Shown here piece by piece: positions 24,902 to 34,159 of a stretch of DNA of 37,877 bases; the stretch's first letter is position 1; the number at the start of each line of letters is the position of its first letter. The position numbers and the translations under genes were made by a program. A model generated the notes under the pieces. That model searched no databases. It had not been told where the DNA came from and saw only the letters and a program-made list of their open reading frames with translations. Origin of the DNA: Hyphomicrobiales bacterium (GTDB lineage: Bacteria > Pseudomonadota > Alphaproteobacteria > Rhizobiales > JALURZ01). The stretch lies in the NCBI GenBank assembly GCA_027058735.1, contig JALURZ010000052.1, positions 1 through 37,877 of the forward strand. Reading direction: 5' to 3'.

Positions 24902-25759
24902 TTACGACAGTTCGACCGCGTCGGCAAACAGCGCGCCCAGCCGCCCCGCTATCGAGCCGATCTCGCCATTGGCGATGATCCGTTCATCGATCTGCACGAC
25001 CGGCATCACGACGGACGTCGTGGCGGTCAAAAAGGCCTCGCGCGCCTCATAGGCCTCCTTGAGCGTGAACGGGCGTTCCTCCACGCTCATGCCTTCGCGT
25101 CGCGCAAGATCGAGCAGAACGGCGCGGGTGATGCCGTGCAGGATTCCCTGCTGCGCCGGATGGGTGATCAAGGCGCCGCCGTTGTCGATGATCCACGCAT
25201 TCGCCGCCGCGCCTTCCGTGATAAATCCGTTCTCATCGACGAACCAGGCCTCCTTGGCGCCCGCCTGGCCGGCCTGCTGGCGGGCCAGAACATTCGCCAG
25301 CAGCGACACCGACTTGATGTCCGGGCGTTTCCAGCGGGTTTCGGGCACCGTGATGACCTTGATCCCCGTGGCCGCGGCGGTGCGGGCGTGGTCTTTGTTT
25401 TTCGGGCGCACGGTCACGACCACGGCCGGATCGCAGCCGTTCTGGGGAAAGCCGTGATCGCGCGGCGCAACGCCGCGGCTGACCTGCAGATAGACAAAGC
25501 CGTAGCGCGCCCGGTTCCTGCGCACGGTTTCGCGCAACACATGGCCGAGTGCCGCAGCGCTCATGGGGATGGCCATGCGGATTTCGCGCAAGGAGCGTTC
25601 CAGGCGCTGCATGTGGCGGCGTTCCTCCACCAGCTTGCCCTTGTAGATCTCGATGACCTCGTAAACGCCATCGCTGAACTGATAGCCGCGATCTTCGATA
25701 TGGACGCATCCGTCGCGATGATGGACATAAGCGCCATTGACATAGGCTATTCGTGTCAT
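24902..25759 (-). CDS. dat: D-amino acid aminotransferase
   Basis: 285 residues, the length of fold-type IV PLP aminotransferases. Blocks in order are YVNGAYVHHRDGCVHIEDRG, then YQFSDGVYEVI, VYLQVSRGVAPRDH, the PLP Lys149 in PDIKSVSLLANVLARQQA, and the phosphate/Glu segment ENGFITEGAAANAWII. The RGVAPRDH and the pattern around Lys149 favour D-alanine aminotransferase over branched-chain enzymes or aminodeoxychorismate lyase. It would interconvert D-alanine and D-glutamate with their keto acids, helping peptidoglycan precursor balance. It follows trkH with 15 bases between and is inserted between the Trk genes and hfq, where many relatives have trkA next to hfq. Confidence 0.88.
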   Translation of the reverse strand: MTRIAYVNGAYVHHRDGCVHIEDRGYQFSDGVYEVIEIYKGKLVEERRHMQRLERSLREIRMAIPMSAAALGHVLRETVRRNRARYGFVYLQVSRGVAPRDHGFPQNGCDPAVVVTVRPKNKDHARTAAATGIKVITVPETRWKRPDIKSVSLLANVLARQQAGQAGAKEAWFVDENGFITEGAAANAWIIDNGGALITHPAQQGILHGITRAVLLDLARREGMSVEERPFTLKEAYEAREAFLTATTSVVMPVVQIDERIIANGEIGSIAGRLGALFADAVELS

Positions 25760-25774
25760 CGTGTTGTCAGCCCT

Positions 25775-27244
25775 TCATGAGCGCCAGGACCCCGCACTGA
25801 ACAGCGACAGGACAATGAGAAGCTCAAGGCGCCCCACGATCATGCCGGCGGTCAGCACCGTTTTTGTCGCAACGGACAGGCCGGCGATCAGGTCGCCGTC
25901 CGCTCCCGCCGGTCCCAGCGCAATGGCCGGACCGGAGTTGGACACAATAGCAATGGCCAGCGCCAGGCTGTTTTGCAGGCTCAGGCCGTCAAGTGCAAGG
26001 GTCAGACTGATGACGATGGCAAAACCCAGATAAACCGAAAACAGAATCCAGACGGGTTTCACGACCCGTGGCGGTGTCGAACGGCCCGCCATGCGCACGA
26101 TCGATACGCCGTGGGGATGCACCAGCCTGTCGAGTTCGTGGCCCGACTGCTTAAGCAACATCGAGATGCGGAAGATTTTCAATCCCCCCGCGGTCGAAAA
26201 CGCGCATCCGCCCACCAGGGTCAGCATCAAAAGTGCGGTAATCGGAACCGGGATGGAAAAACCCGCAGAGGCATTGTCAAACCCGGTTGTCGAGACGATG
26301 GAGACGGCGCGAAACAGCGCAACCCTGAAGTTTTCCAGCAGCGATACCCCACTGCCCGCGCCCGCAACGACATGGTAGAATGTAAGCGCCAGCGCGGCCA
26401 CCAGGGCCAGCAGAACAAAACTTCCGCTTTCGCCCTGCAGGCTGTGCCGCGCGCCGCCGCGCGCAACCGTGGCCCGGTGCGCAACGATACTGGTGGCTCC
26501 CACCCCCATGAAAACAATCAATACGAACTCGACCATCGCCGAGCCATATTGCGCGATGCCGGCATCGCTCGGCAGGAAACCTCCGGTCGACAAAGTCGAG
26601 AGCGCCAGGCAAAGAGCTTCAAATCCCGGCACGCCGAAGGCCCACAGCGCGACAAAACAGGCGAATGTCAGCCCCGCGTATACGGGCAGGACGGTTGCGG
26701 TCACAGATTTGATCCGGCGCGGCAGATCGCTGCGCTCAAGAACCGGCAATTTGCCGAAGGCCGGCCCCGCGGGCCCGGAAATGCGGAATGGCGACAAGAT
26801 GAGCAGAATACTCAGCAGCACCAGCGCGCCTCCCAGCCATTGCAGAAGCGAACGCCAGAAAACGATCGTCCGGGGCAAGGCATCGACGCTTCCCAGAGCG
26901 CTCACGCCCGTCGTCGTCAGCCCCGAGGCGGATTCCATCAATGCGCCGATGAGGCCGGCCCGGGGAACGGCGAAGTAGATCGGCAGTGCCCCGCAGATCG
27001 CAAGCACCATCCAGACCAGCAGGAGCAGCACAACACTCTGTTGGCGGTCCACGGGCGCTGAATGGCCCCTAGCGCCGGCAATCAGGCCGCCGGCCAAAAA
27101 CATCGTGACCAGGCCGGATATGAAGAACGAACTGGCCTCGTTCCATTCGCCATGGCTCAGCGCCACCGCGAGCGGCACCAGCATGGCCGCAGCCAGAATC
27201 GCAACCGCCCAGCCAACGATATAGAGAACAGACGGATTGGGCAT
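25775..27244 (-). CDS. trkH: Trk system potassium uptake protein TrkH
   Basis: 489 residues, hydrophobic throughout, with the four pore segments of the Trk/Ktr family: SASGLTTTGVS, ALSTLSTGGF, VSIVSTTGFD and IVSNSGPAIALG. Each carries the selectivity-filter Gly. It forms the inner-membrane K+ channel and works with TrkA, whose gene is immediately upstream (6-base gap, same strand). K+ uptake is osmotically important, and the link with the Kbp-like protein elsewhere in the window is at most functional. Length and segments look intact. Confidence 0.94.
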   Translation of the reverse strand: MPNPSVLYIVGWAVAILAAAMLVPLAVALSHGEWNEASSFFISGLVTMFLAGGLIAGARGHSAPVDRQQSVVLLLLVWMVLAICGALPIYFAVPRAGLIGALMESASGLTTTGVSALGSVDALPRTIVFWRSLLQWLGGALVLLSILLILSPFRISGPAGPAFGKLPVLERSDLPRRIKSVTATVLPVYAGLTFACFVALWAFGVPGFEALCLALSTLSTGGFLPSDAGIAQYGSAMVEFVLIVFMGVGATSIVAHRATVARGGARHSLQGESGSFVLLALVAALALTFYHVVAGAGSGVSLLENFRVALFRAVSIVSTTGFDNASAGFSIPVPITALLMLTLVGGCAFSTAGGLKIFRISMLLKQSGHELDRLVHPHGVSIVRMAGRSTPPRVVKPVWILFSVYLGFAIVISLTLALDGLSLQNSLALAIAIVSNSGPAIALGPAGADGDLIAGLSVATKTVLTAGMIVGRLELLIVLSLFSAGSWRS

Positions 27245-27250
27245 GGCGCT

Positions 27251-28627
27251 TTAGAAGAATTCGAGGCTGACGCGGAACATGTGCTCGACTTCGCGAACCT
27301 GTTCGGCAAGCACAAACATGACAATGCGGTCATGGGCTTCGATCTGGGTATTGCCGTCGGGCATGATGACCTTCTGGTTGCGCACGATGGCGCCGATCCG
27401 CATGCCATCGGGGAGCTGCGCCTCGCGCAGCGGCTGGCCGACGAGGGACGAGGTTTCGAGCGCTTCGGCCTCGATGATTTCGGCAGCCCCGTTCATCACC
27501 GAATAGACGCCACGGATACGGCCGCGGCGCACATGGCGCAGAATGCTCGACACCGTCGTGGCCTTTGGATTGATGATGGTATCGATGCCCAGCGAGCGGA
27601 CCGTGTCGTTGTAGTCTGTGTTGTTGATCAGGCTGGCGGTGCGCGCGGCCCCCTCGCGCTTGGCCATGACGCAGGAGAGAATATTGATCTGATCGTCATT
27701 GGTCAGCGCGATGAATTCCTCAACCTCGCCGATACCCGCCTCGCGCAGAATTTCCTGATCCAGCGCGCTGCCATGCAGAACGACGGCGCGCTTCAGCCGT
27801 TCGGCAATCTCGACCGCCCGGGTGTGGTCGGCCTCGATCATCTTGAGGCGGACATCCTGCCCGCGCTCCTCCAGCCGGCGGGCCACGTAAAGCCCGATAT
27901 TGCCGCCCCCGGCAATGACGATGCGGCGCGCCTGGATCTCTTCATGGCCGAAAATCTTGAGCGTGCGCGGCACCTGATCCCGGGCGGCGGCGAAAAACAC
28001 CTCGTCCCCGGCCAGCATCTGGTCGCCGCCGTGAGGAATGAATATTTTCCCCTGCCGCGATATGCCGATGACGACCGCCGTGAGATCGGGAAACAGTTCC
28101 GTCAACTGGCGCAACGGCGTATCGATGATCGGGCAATCGTTCTCGCAGATCACGCCGACCACCGAGACGATGCCCTCCACGAAGTGCAGGGTTTCAAACG
28201 CGCCCGGCAGCGCCAGTCTGCGCAACACCATTTCACCGGCGGCGATTTCAGGAGAAATAACCACATCGATGGGCACGTGATCGCGCGAAAACAGGCTCTG
28301 CCAGACCGGTTGCAGATAGCTCTGGGCGCGGACCCGCGCGACCTTGGTCGGTATCTCGAACAGCGAGTGGGCCACCTGGCACGCCATCATGTTGACCTCA
28401 TCGGTGAAGGTCGCCGCGATCAGCATGTCGGCGTCTTCCGCGCCGGCGCGCTGCAGGTCGTCGGGATGGGCGGCATGGCCGACAAAGCCGCGCACATCCA
28501 GCCTGTCGGTGATCATCTGAATGAGTTCGTCTGAACTGTCGACGACGGTGACATCGTTCTGCTCGCGCGAAAGCCGTTCGGCGATGCCGAAGCCGACCTG
28601 TCCTGCGCCGCACACGATCACTTTCAT
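27251..28627 (-). CDS. trkA: Trk system potassium transporter regulatory protein TrkA
   Basis: 458 residues, two RCK repeats. The first Rossmann motif is VIVCGAGQVGFGIAERL with VVDSSDE at the end of strand 2. The second starts RRIVIAGGGNIGLYVARRL near residue 230. Each is followed by a TrkA-C domain. The protein binds NAD(H) or ATP/ADP and gates TrkH from the cytoplasmic side. It lies between ntrX and trkH in the nitrogen-control block, an arrangement common in alphaproteobacteria. 104 bases separate it from the ntrX stop; I see no clear terminator there, so read-through from ntrX is possible. Confidence 0.95.
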   Translation of the reverse strand: MKVIVCGAGQVGFGIAERLSREQNDVTVVDSSDELIQMITDRLDVRGFVGHAAHPDDLQRAGAEDADMLIAATFTDEVNMMACQVAHSLFEIPTKVARVRAQSYLQPVWQSLFSRDHVPIDVVISPEIAAGEMVLRRLALPGAFETLHFVEGIVSVVGVICENDCPIIDTPLRQLTELFPDLTAVVIGISRQGKIFIPHGGDQMLAGDEVFFAAARDQVPRTLKIFGHEEIQARRIVIAGGGNIGLYVARRLEERGQDVRLKMIEADHTRAVEIAERLKRAVVLHGSALDQEILREAGIGEVEEFIALTNDDQINILSCVMAKREGAARTASLINNTDYNDTVRSLGIDTIINPKATTVSSILRHVRRGRIRGVYSVMNGAAEIIEAEALETSSLVGQPLREAQLPDGMRIGAIVRNQKVIMPDGNTQIEAHDRIVMFVLAEQVREVEHMFRVSLEFF

Positions 28628-28731
28628 GGGACAACCGCCTGAGTGAAGAAACGCGCCGTCGATAAGGCTGGCGCTAAACTATATCGGGAACGGGCCGGGC
28701 AAAAGCGAAATAACCGCCCCGGAGGCAGGGC

Positions 28732-30129
28732 TCAGTTCTGTTGCACGACGGCCGGCCGGCCGCTGGCCGGCACCCCGAGCGATTTCAGCTTCCGGTGCAG
28801 GGCGGATCTTTCCATGCCGACAAAACTGGCGGTCTTGGAGATATTGCCTCCGAACCGCGTCACCTGGGCAATCAGATATTCGCGCTCGAATACCTCGCGC
28901 GCATCGCGCAGGGGCAGCGTCATCAGATGCTCGCCGCCTGGATTGTGAACCTGGGGAGGCGCTGACTCGCCGACCTCGCTGGGCAGCATCTCAGGGGTAA
29001 TCACCTCCTCCGGATCGCCGTTCACGAGGATCATCAGCCGTTCGATGTTATTGCGCAACTGGCGGACATTTCCCGGCCAGTCGTGGGCCTGCAAGGCGGC
29101 AATCGTATCGTCTCCCATCTTACGGATGGGCAGCCCCGACATCTGCGAGAAGCGTGTCATGAAAAAGGACGCCAGTTCGGGAATATCCTCCCGCCTGTCC
29201 TTGAGCGGCGGGATCGCGATCGGCACGACATTGAGGCGGTGATACAGGTCTTCGCGCAGCCGGCCCGATGCAACCTCGCCCGGCAGATTGCGGCTCGACG
29301 ACGTCACGATCCGCACATCGACCTCGACCCGGCGCTCGCCGCCCACCCGGTGGAAGGTCTGGTCCACCAGAACCCGCAGGATCTTGCCCTGGGTTTCAAG
29401 CGGCATATCGGCGAGTTCGTCGATGAACAGCGTTCCCCCATGGGCTTCTTCCAGCGAGCCGATTTTCCGCGCGGCGCCCTGTTCCTCGGTGCCGAATATT
29501 TCCAGTTCCATGCGTTCGGGCGTAATCGTCGCCGCATTCAGTACGGTGAACGGACCCTCAGCCCTGTGGGAGCAGGCATGAAGCAGCCTGGCGGCGGTTT
29601 CCTTGCCCGACCCCGAGGGACCCGAAATCAGCACCCGGCTGTTCGTTGGCGCGACCTTCTCGATGGCCTGGCGAACCTGCTTCATGGCCAGCGATTCGCC
29701 GATCAGCGCATTGTCCTGGATGGAATGGCGTTTGAGGTCCTCGTTTTCACGCACCAGCCGGTAGTTTTCCAGCGCCCGCGTGACCACCAGGATAAGCCGG
29801 TCCGCCTTGAACGGCTTTTCCACATAGTCATAGGCCCCGCGGCGGATAGCGGAAACCGCGGTTTCAATATTTCCGTGCCCGCTGATGATGACGACCGGAA
29901 GCTCGGGATGGGCGCTCTTGATGGCGTCGAGCACCTCAAGACCGTCCAGCCTGCTGCCCTGAAGCCAGATATCGAGCACGACAAGCGAGGGACGGCGATC
30001 TTCCAGCGCGGCCAGCGCGGCATCGCTGTCCGAGGCCGTGCGCGCCTTGAAACCTTCGTCCTCGAGAATGCCCGCGATGAGTTCGCGAATATCGGCTTCA
30101 TCATCGACGATCAGGATATCTGACGCCAT
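28732..30129 (-). CDS. ntrX: Nitrogen-regulation response regulator NtrX
   Basis: 465 residues. The receiver domain has acidic pocket IVDDEAD (9-12) and the phosphorylation site Asp53 in VVLDIWLQG. The AAA+ domain has Walker A GPSGSGKE at 170-177 and Walker B GGTLFIDELAD. The GAFTGA loop that normally contacts sigma-54 is missing: the equivalent region after EIFGTEEQG reads AARKIGSLEEA. A Fis-type helix-turn-helix ends the protein (ISKTASFVGMERSALHRKL). Loss of GAFTGA is usual in alphaproteobacterial NtrX, which then acts on sigma-70 promoters. GGGGAG precedes the ATG, 21 bases after the ntrY stop; the pair is co-transcribed. Confidence 0.94.
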   Translation of the reverse strand: MASDILIVDDEADIRELIAGILEDEGFKARTASDSDAALAALEDRRPSLVVLDIWLQGSRLDGLEVLDAIKSAHPELPVVIISGHGNIETAVSAIRRGAYDYVEKPFKADRLILVVTRALENYRLVRENEDLKRHSIQDNALIGESLAMKQVRQAIEKVAPTNSRVLISGPSGSGKETAARLLHACSHRAEGPFTVLNAATITPERMELEIFGTEEQGAARKIGSLEEAHGGTLFIDELADMPLETQGKILRVLVDQTFHRVGGERRVEVDVRIVTSSSRNLPGEVASGRLREDLYHRLNVVPIAIPPLKDRREDIPELASFFMTRFSQMSGLPIRKMGDDTIAALQAHDWPGNVRQLRNNIERLMILVNGDPEEVITPEMLPSEVGESAPPQVHNPGGEHLMTLPLRDAREVFEREYLIAQVTRFGGNISKTASFVGMERSALHRKLKSLGVPASGRPAVVQQN

Positions 30130-30150
30130 TTGCGCCTACTCCCCTCTTGG

Positions 30151-32421
30151 TTACGCATTAACTTTCGTCTTTTTCTCCCGCGCCCGGCGCGATCGACTGG
30201 CGGATGCGCCGGCCGCCGGCGGGACGGCGCTGGTCAGCGGTATTTCAATTCTCACCCGCGCCCCTGTTTCCCCTTTGGCCAATCCCGGCGCGTCGTCCAG
30301 CACAAGCCGTCCGCCATGCTCTTCGGTGATCTTCATGACGATAGCAAGGCCAAGGCCCGTACCCTTCTCGCGGGTCGTAATATAGGGCTCGACGAGGCGC
30401 CGCCTGTCCTCCACCGGCAACCCGATACCGTTGTCGATCACCTCGATCAGCGCGCTGTCCTTCTGACGATCGACCCGTACCGTGATTTTCCCCTTCAGAC
30501 CAGCCTCGGAGCGTTGTCTGGTCTCGATGGACTCGGTTGCATTCTTGACCAGATTTGTGACCGCCTGGGCAATGAGACGCCGGTCAACCGCAACGATGAT
30601 GGGTTTTTTGGGACGCTTCATGTCCAGTGATATCGCCGATTGGCTGACCTGTTGCAGGAACACCGATTCGCGTACCACCTCGCCGAGATCGTGGGGTTCC
30701 AGAACCGCCTTGGGCATGCGGGCGAAAGAGGAAAATTCATCGACCATGCGCCCGATATCGCCGACCTGGCGAATGATGGTCTGGGTGCATTGTTCGAATA
30801 TTTCCCGGTCCTCGCGGATGACACGGCCATATTTGCGCCGCAGGCGCTCGGCCGAAAGCTGGATGGGGGTCAGCGGATTCTTGATTTCATGGGCGATGCG
30901 CCTGGCGATATCGGCCCAGGCCGAGCTTCTCTGCGCGGTGACCAGTTCGGTTATTTCATCGAAGGTAACGACATAACCGTGAATCCGGCGGCCATCGTGT
31001 TCCGTCGTCACGCGAACGGTCAAGATGCGTTCGGCGCCATCGCGGCGCAGCGTGACCTGGCCTTCCGCGTCGCCGCGCGCCTTTTTCAGGGCGCGGGCGA
31101 ATATGGGCGCGAATTCGGGTATGACGCGGGTGAATTGCTTGTTCAGCAGCCGGTCTTCCTCGATATCGAGAAGGCGCAGCGCCGACCGGTTGGCCAGATT
31201 GATGCGTTTGTTCTTGCCCAGCCCGATGACCCCGGCGCTCACTCCTGACAAAACCGCTTCGGTAAACCGCCGCCGTTCGTCGAGTTGCACATTTGCGCTG
31301 ACCAGTTCATCGCGCTGCGTTCGCAATTGCGTCGTCATCCGGTTGAAAGTCAGGCCAAGGGTCGCAAGATCCCCCTCCCCCCGGCCAACCGGCACCTCGA
31401 CATCCAGCACCCCTTCGGAGACTTTCTGGGCGGCGGTCACCAGCCGGCTGATGGGTTGAATCAGCCGGTCGGCCACCCGGATGGCGAACCAGACGGCGGC
31501 CAGCAGAAATATCAGCGAAACGCCGACATACATCAGGGCAAAAGTAAACTGCACACTGCCGCGGCGATCCTCCATGCGGTCATATTCGGATTTGCCGACG
31601 AACGCCGTGCCGATGCTCTCCAGAACCCGCGGATCGACATAGCGGTACACAACCAGGAAAAACTCTTCATCAAAGCCGTCAAGCTTGCCCACCGCCGTCA
31701 CCCGGTTTGTATCGCCAGGCGGTATGACGACCACTTCTCCCGCCGCGGCTTGTTCGAGGATTTCCTTCGCCACCGGCGCAAGGGGCGGCTCTTGAGACAG
31801 GGAAACCTCCATGCGCACGACCGAATTTTGATCGATGATATAGGCGGCCGCCAGACGGCGAACGCCCGTCTGAATGGTCAGAATGCGGCGAAAACGGCGC
31901 CGGTCCGTCATATACAGGTCGATGCGCTGGTTCAATACATTGATCATGTTGTCCGCATCGATGCGAATGACCTGGCCGTGTTCCTGAACATAGGAACGCG
32001 CGACACTCAGCGCATTGTCGACAATGGTGCGCGTGCGTTCCGAAAACCAGGCATCCAGCCCCCGGTCGAGTGTAACGCTGGCGAACACGGCGACCAGGAT
32101 CGCCGGGATAGCCGCCACGATCGAGAACATTGAAACCAGACGCACATGAAGTCTCGCACCGGCCACCTTGCGGCGGCGGGCGATGGAAATATCGACTACA
32201 TGCCAGGTAATCAGCCCGATCAGCGCCGTCACCGTGCCGGCATTGATGATCATCAAGGCGATGACCACCGGCGGGTCGGGCGAAATCGGCGTCAGGCCGG
32301 TGAGAATGGAAAAGGTGACAAGCCCCAGCAAGATCGCCAGCGACACGACCGCGATGCCCAGCCACGCGCGGACCCGCCGCAAATTCTTCGTGCGCCGGCC
32401 GGCTGCGTCGAACCGCGACAT
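30151..32421 (-). CDS. ntrY: Nitrogen-regulation sensor kinase NtrY
   Basis: 756 residues from ATG 32421, which has AAGG 7 bases before it and gives the usual family length; the frame runs open to 32655 but the added stretch lacks family features. About three membrane segments lie in the first 130 residues and another near residue 320, with an extracytoplasmic sensor between, then HAMP, PAS (about 385-490) and HisKA with His511 in IAHEIKNPL, followed by the HATPase with DNGIGLP and GTGLGLA. It senses nitrogen, redox or envelope state and phosphorylates NtrX. The C-terminal tail is basic (SRSRRAREKK). ntrX starts 21 bases after its stop. Confidence 0.93.
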   Translation of the reverse strand: MSRFDAAGRRTKNLRRVRAWLGIAVVSLAILLGLVTFSILTGLTPISPDPPVVIALMIINAGTVTALIGLITWHVVDISIARRRKVAGARLHVRLVSMFSIVAAIPAILVAVFASVTLDRGLDAWFSERTRTIVDNALSVARSYVQEHGQVIRIDADNMINVLNQRIDLYMTDRRRFRRILTIQTGVRRLAAAYIIDQNSVVRMEVSLSQEPPLAPVAKEILEQAAAGEVVVIPPGDTNRVTAVGKLDGFDEEFFLVVYRYVDPRVLESIGTAFVGKSEYDRMEDRRGSVQFTFALMYVGVSLIFLLAAVWFAIRVADRLIQPISRLVTAAQKVSEGVLDVEVPVGRGEGDLATLGLTFNRMTTQLRTQRDELVSANVQLDERRRFTEAVLSGVSAGVIGLGKNKRINLANRSALRLLDIEEDRLLNKQFTRVIPEFAPIFARALKKARGDAEGQVTLRRDGAERILTVRVTTEHDGRRIHGYVVTFDEITELVTAQRSSAWADIARRIAHEIKNPLTPIQLSAERLRRKYGRVIREDREIFEQCTQTIIRQVGDIGRMVDEFSSFARMPKAVLEPHDLGEVVRESVFLQQVSQSAISLDMKRPKKPIIVAVDRRLIAQAVTNLVKNATESIETRQRSEAGLKGKITVRVDRQKDSALIEVIDNGIGLPVEDRRRLVEPYITTREKGTGLGLAIVMKITEEHGGRLVLDDAPGLAKGETGARVRIEIPLTSAVPPAAGASASRSRRAREKKTKVNA

Positions 32422-32710
32422 TTCGACGCCTTGATCGATCGTGGTCGCCATCAGGATTTGCACGCTCAAGTGTTGCAACCCGCGTTTCCGCCGGGTTCGT
32501 TCATGTTCGTCGGCTCCGTTCATACGGGCCGATTCAGGCCATATTCCGGCGCTCACGCGAGGGCGCAACATGCCAACCGCCAGCGACAACGGCAATTGCG
32601 ATGCTCTCACGCCGCCAGATAATGGCAAATAAATCACAATGTTGCAGAAATGCAACTAGTTTCGGTCTCCGCCGCCGATCATCTGCGCCCCCGGTATCGC
32701 CACGGACGGC
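32422..32710. other. ntrC-ntrY intergenic region
   Basis: 289 bases. It holds the dyad at 32641-32656 and, on the minus strand, an open frame in line with ntrY that I reject as leader coding. The AT-rich part at 32620-32660 is the likeliest place for an ntrYX promoter, but no box pair at good spacing convinced me. Confidence 0.5.
32641..32656. repeat. Perfect dyad GTTGCA-GAAA-TGCAAC upstream of ntrY
   Basis: Six-bp arms with a 4-base spacer, 220 bases before the ntrY start and 55 bases downstream of the ntrC stop. It lies in the AT-rich part of the gap. It does not match the NtrC operator consensus (TGCACC-N5-GGTGCA) well. Confidence 0.45.
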
Positions 32711-34159
32711 CTAGTTTTGCGGGCCGCGCAACACCTGGATATCCAGTTCGCGGATTTTCTTGCGTAACGTGTTGCGGTTCATGCCCAGCAGCGCGGCGGT
32801 TTGAATCTGGTTGCCGGACGTGGCGGCCAGCGCCATGCGGATCAACGGAGTTTCCACATCGCGCAATATGCGCCTGTAGAGGCCGGCGGGAGGCAGGTCC
32901 TCGCCGAATTCGGCAAAATATCGCACCAAATATCCCTCCAGCAGTTCACGGATGCTGTCGCCGGGGGGCAGTTCGGCGGGTCCGCCATCGTTTTCCGCCT
33001 CCGCCAGTTCGGCCGCGATCGTCTGCGCGGCAATCACATCCTGCGAATAGAGCGCGGCCACCCGGCGCACGAGATTTTCCAGTTCGCGCACATTTCCCGG
33101 CCAGCGATGCTTTTTCAGAACATCGAGCGCGCCCGCATCGAGACGTTTCGCCGGCAGCCCTTCCGATGCCGCGCGAGCGAGAAAATGCCGCACCAGGTCG
33201 GGAATGTCCTCCACCCGCTCGCGCAGCGCCGGCAATCTGATCGGCACGACATTGAGGCGGTAGAACAGATCCTCGCGAAAAGCCCCAACGGAGATCTGCC
33301 GGCGCAAATCGCGATTTGAGGCCGCCACGATCCGCACATCGGTCTTGACCGGAACACGCCCCCCCAGCGTTGTGAATTCGCCCTCCTGAAGCACGCGCAG
33401 CAGGCGGGTCTGGGCGGCCATGGGCATATCGCCGATCTCATCGAGAAAAAGCGTGCCCGCCTCGGCCAGTTCGAAGCGCCCGGCAGTACGCGCGCCGGCG
33501 CCGGTAAACGCCCCTTTTTCATGGCCAAACAGTTCAGACTCGATCAGTTCATGAGGAATTGCCGCCATGTTGACCGCGACAAAGGGGCCGTGGCGGCGCC
33601 TGCCGTAATCATGCAGGACGCGCGCCACCAGTTCTTTTCCCGTGCCCGATTCGCCGGAAATCATCACCGTGAGGTCGGTGCGCACGAGGCGGGCAAGCGC
33701 CCGGTAAATTTCCTGCATCGCCGCGGAGCGGCCGATCAGCGGCAGTTTGTCGGCATCATCGGGCTGGTTCCCAAGCGGGGCCTGGCCGGCTTTCGGGTTC
33801 TTCAGGGCCTGGCCGACAATGCTCACAAGTTCGTTCAGATCGAACGGCTTGGGCAGATATTCCCAGGCCCCGCGCTCAGCCGCGCTGATGGCGGTGAGCA
33901 GGGTGTTTTGGGCGCTCATGATGATGACCGGCAGTTCGGGGCGCGCCTTCTTCATGCGCGGCAGCAGGTCAAACGCATTCTCATCGGGCAGCACGACATC
34001 GCTGACCACCACATCGCCTTCGCCCTGCGACACCCAGCGCCACAGGGTCGCGGCATTGCCGGTGGAGCGCACCACATAGCCCGCCCGCGTCAGCGCCTGA
34101 CTGAGAACCGTGCGAATCGAGCCGTCGTCGTCGGCCACCAGAACCGTCGGATCAGGCAT
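32711..34159 (-). CDS. ntrC: Nitrogen regulation protein NtrC
   Basis: 482 residues from ATG 34159. The receiver has Asp54 in VVVSDVVLPDE, the same position as in E. coli NtrC. The AAA+ domain has Walker A GESGTGKE at 169-176, an intact GAFTGA at 216-221 and GTLFLDEIGDMP. The C-terminal Fis-type HTH reads GNQIQTAALLGMNRNTLRKKI. It activates sigma-54 promoters when NtrB phosphorylates it under nitrogen limitation. The start shares one base with the ntrB stop (TGATG), so translation is coupled; the longer frame to 34246 would overlap ntrB and is rejected. It contrasts with NtrX, which lacks GAFTGA. Confidence 0.96.
   Translation of the reverse strand: MPDPTVLVADDDGSIRTVLSQALTRAGYVVRSTGNAATLWRWVSQGEGDVVVSDVVLPDENAFDLLPRMKKARPELPVIIMSAQNTLLTAISAAERGAWEYLPKPFDLNELVSIVGQALKNPKAGQAPLGNQPDDADKLPLIGRSAAMQEIYRALARLVRTDLTVMISGESGTGKELVARVLHDYGRRRHGPFVAVNMAAIPHELIESELFGHEKGAFTGAGARTAGRFELAEAGTLFLDEIGDMPMAAQTRLLRVLQEGEFTTLGGRVPVKTDVRIVAASNRDLRRQISVGAFREDLFYRLNVVPIRLPALRERVEDIPDLVRHFLARAASEGLPAKRLDAGALDVLKKHRWPGNVRELENLVRRVAALYSQDVIAAQTIAAELAEAENDGGPAELPPGDSIRELLEGYLVRYFAEFGEDLPPAGLYRRILRDVETPLIRMALAATSGNQIQTAALLGMNRNTLRKKIRELDIQVLRGPQN

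Noticed and set aside
27062..28534. Long open frame (490 codons) antisense to trkA; similar ones antisense to trkH (25973-27061), hflX (23078-24283), the amine oxidase (6112-7356) and ispDF (36353-37486)
   Set aside because: The translations are low-complexity, with no family resemblance, and each lies opposite a well recognised gene. GC-rich DNA produces such shadow frames.
32422..32655. Extension of ntrY upstream to 32655
   Set aside because: The added 78 codons show no conserved features. ATG 32421 has an AAGG 7 bases away and gives the normal NtrY length.
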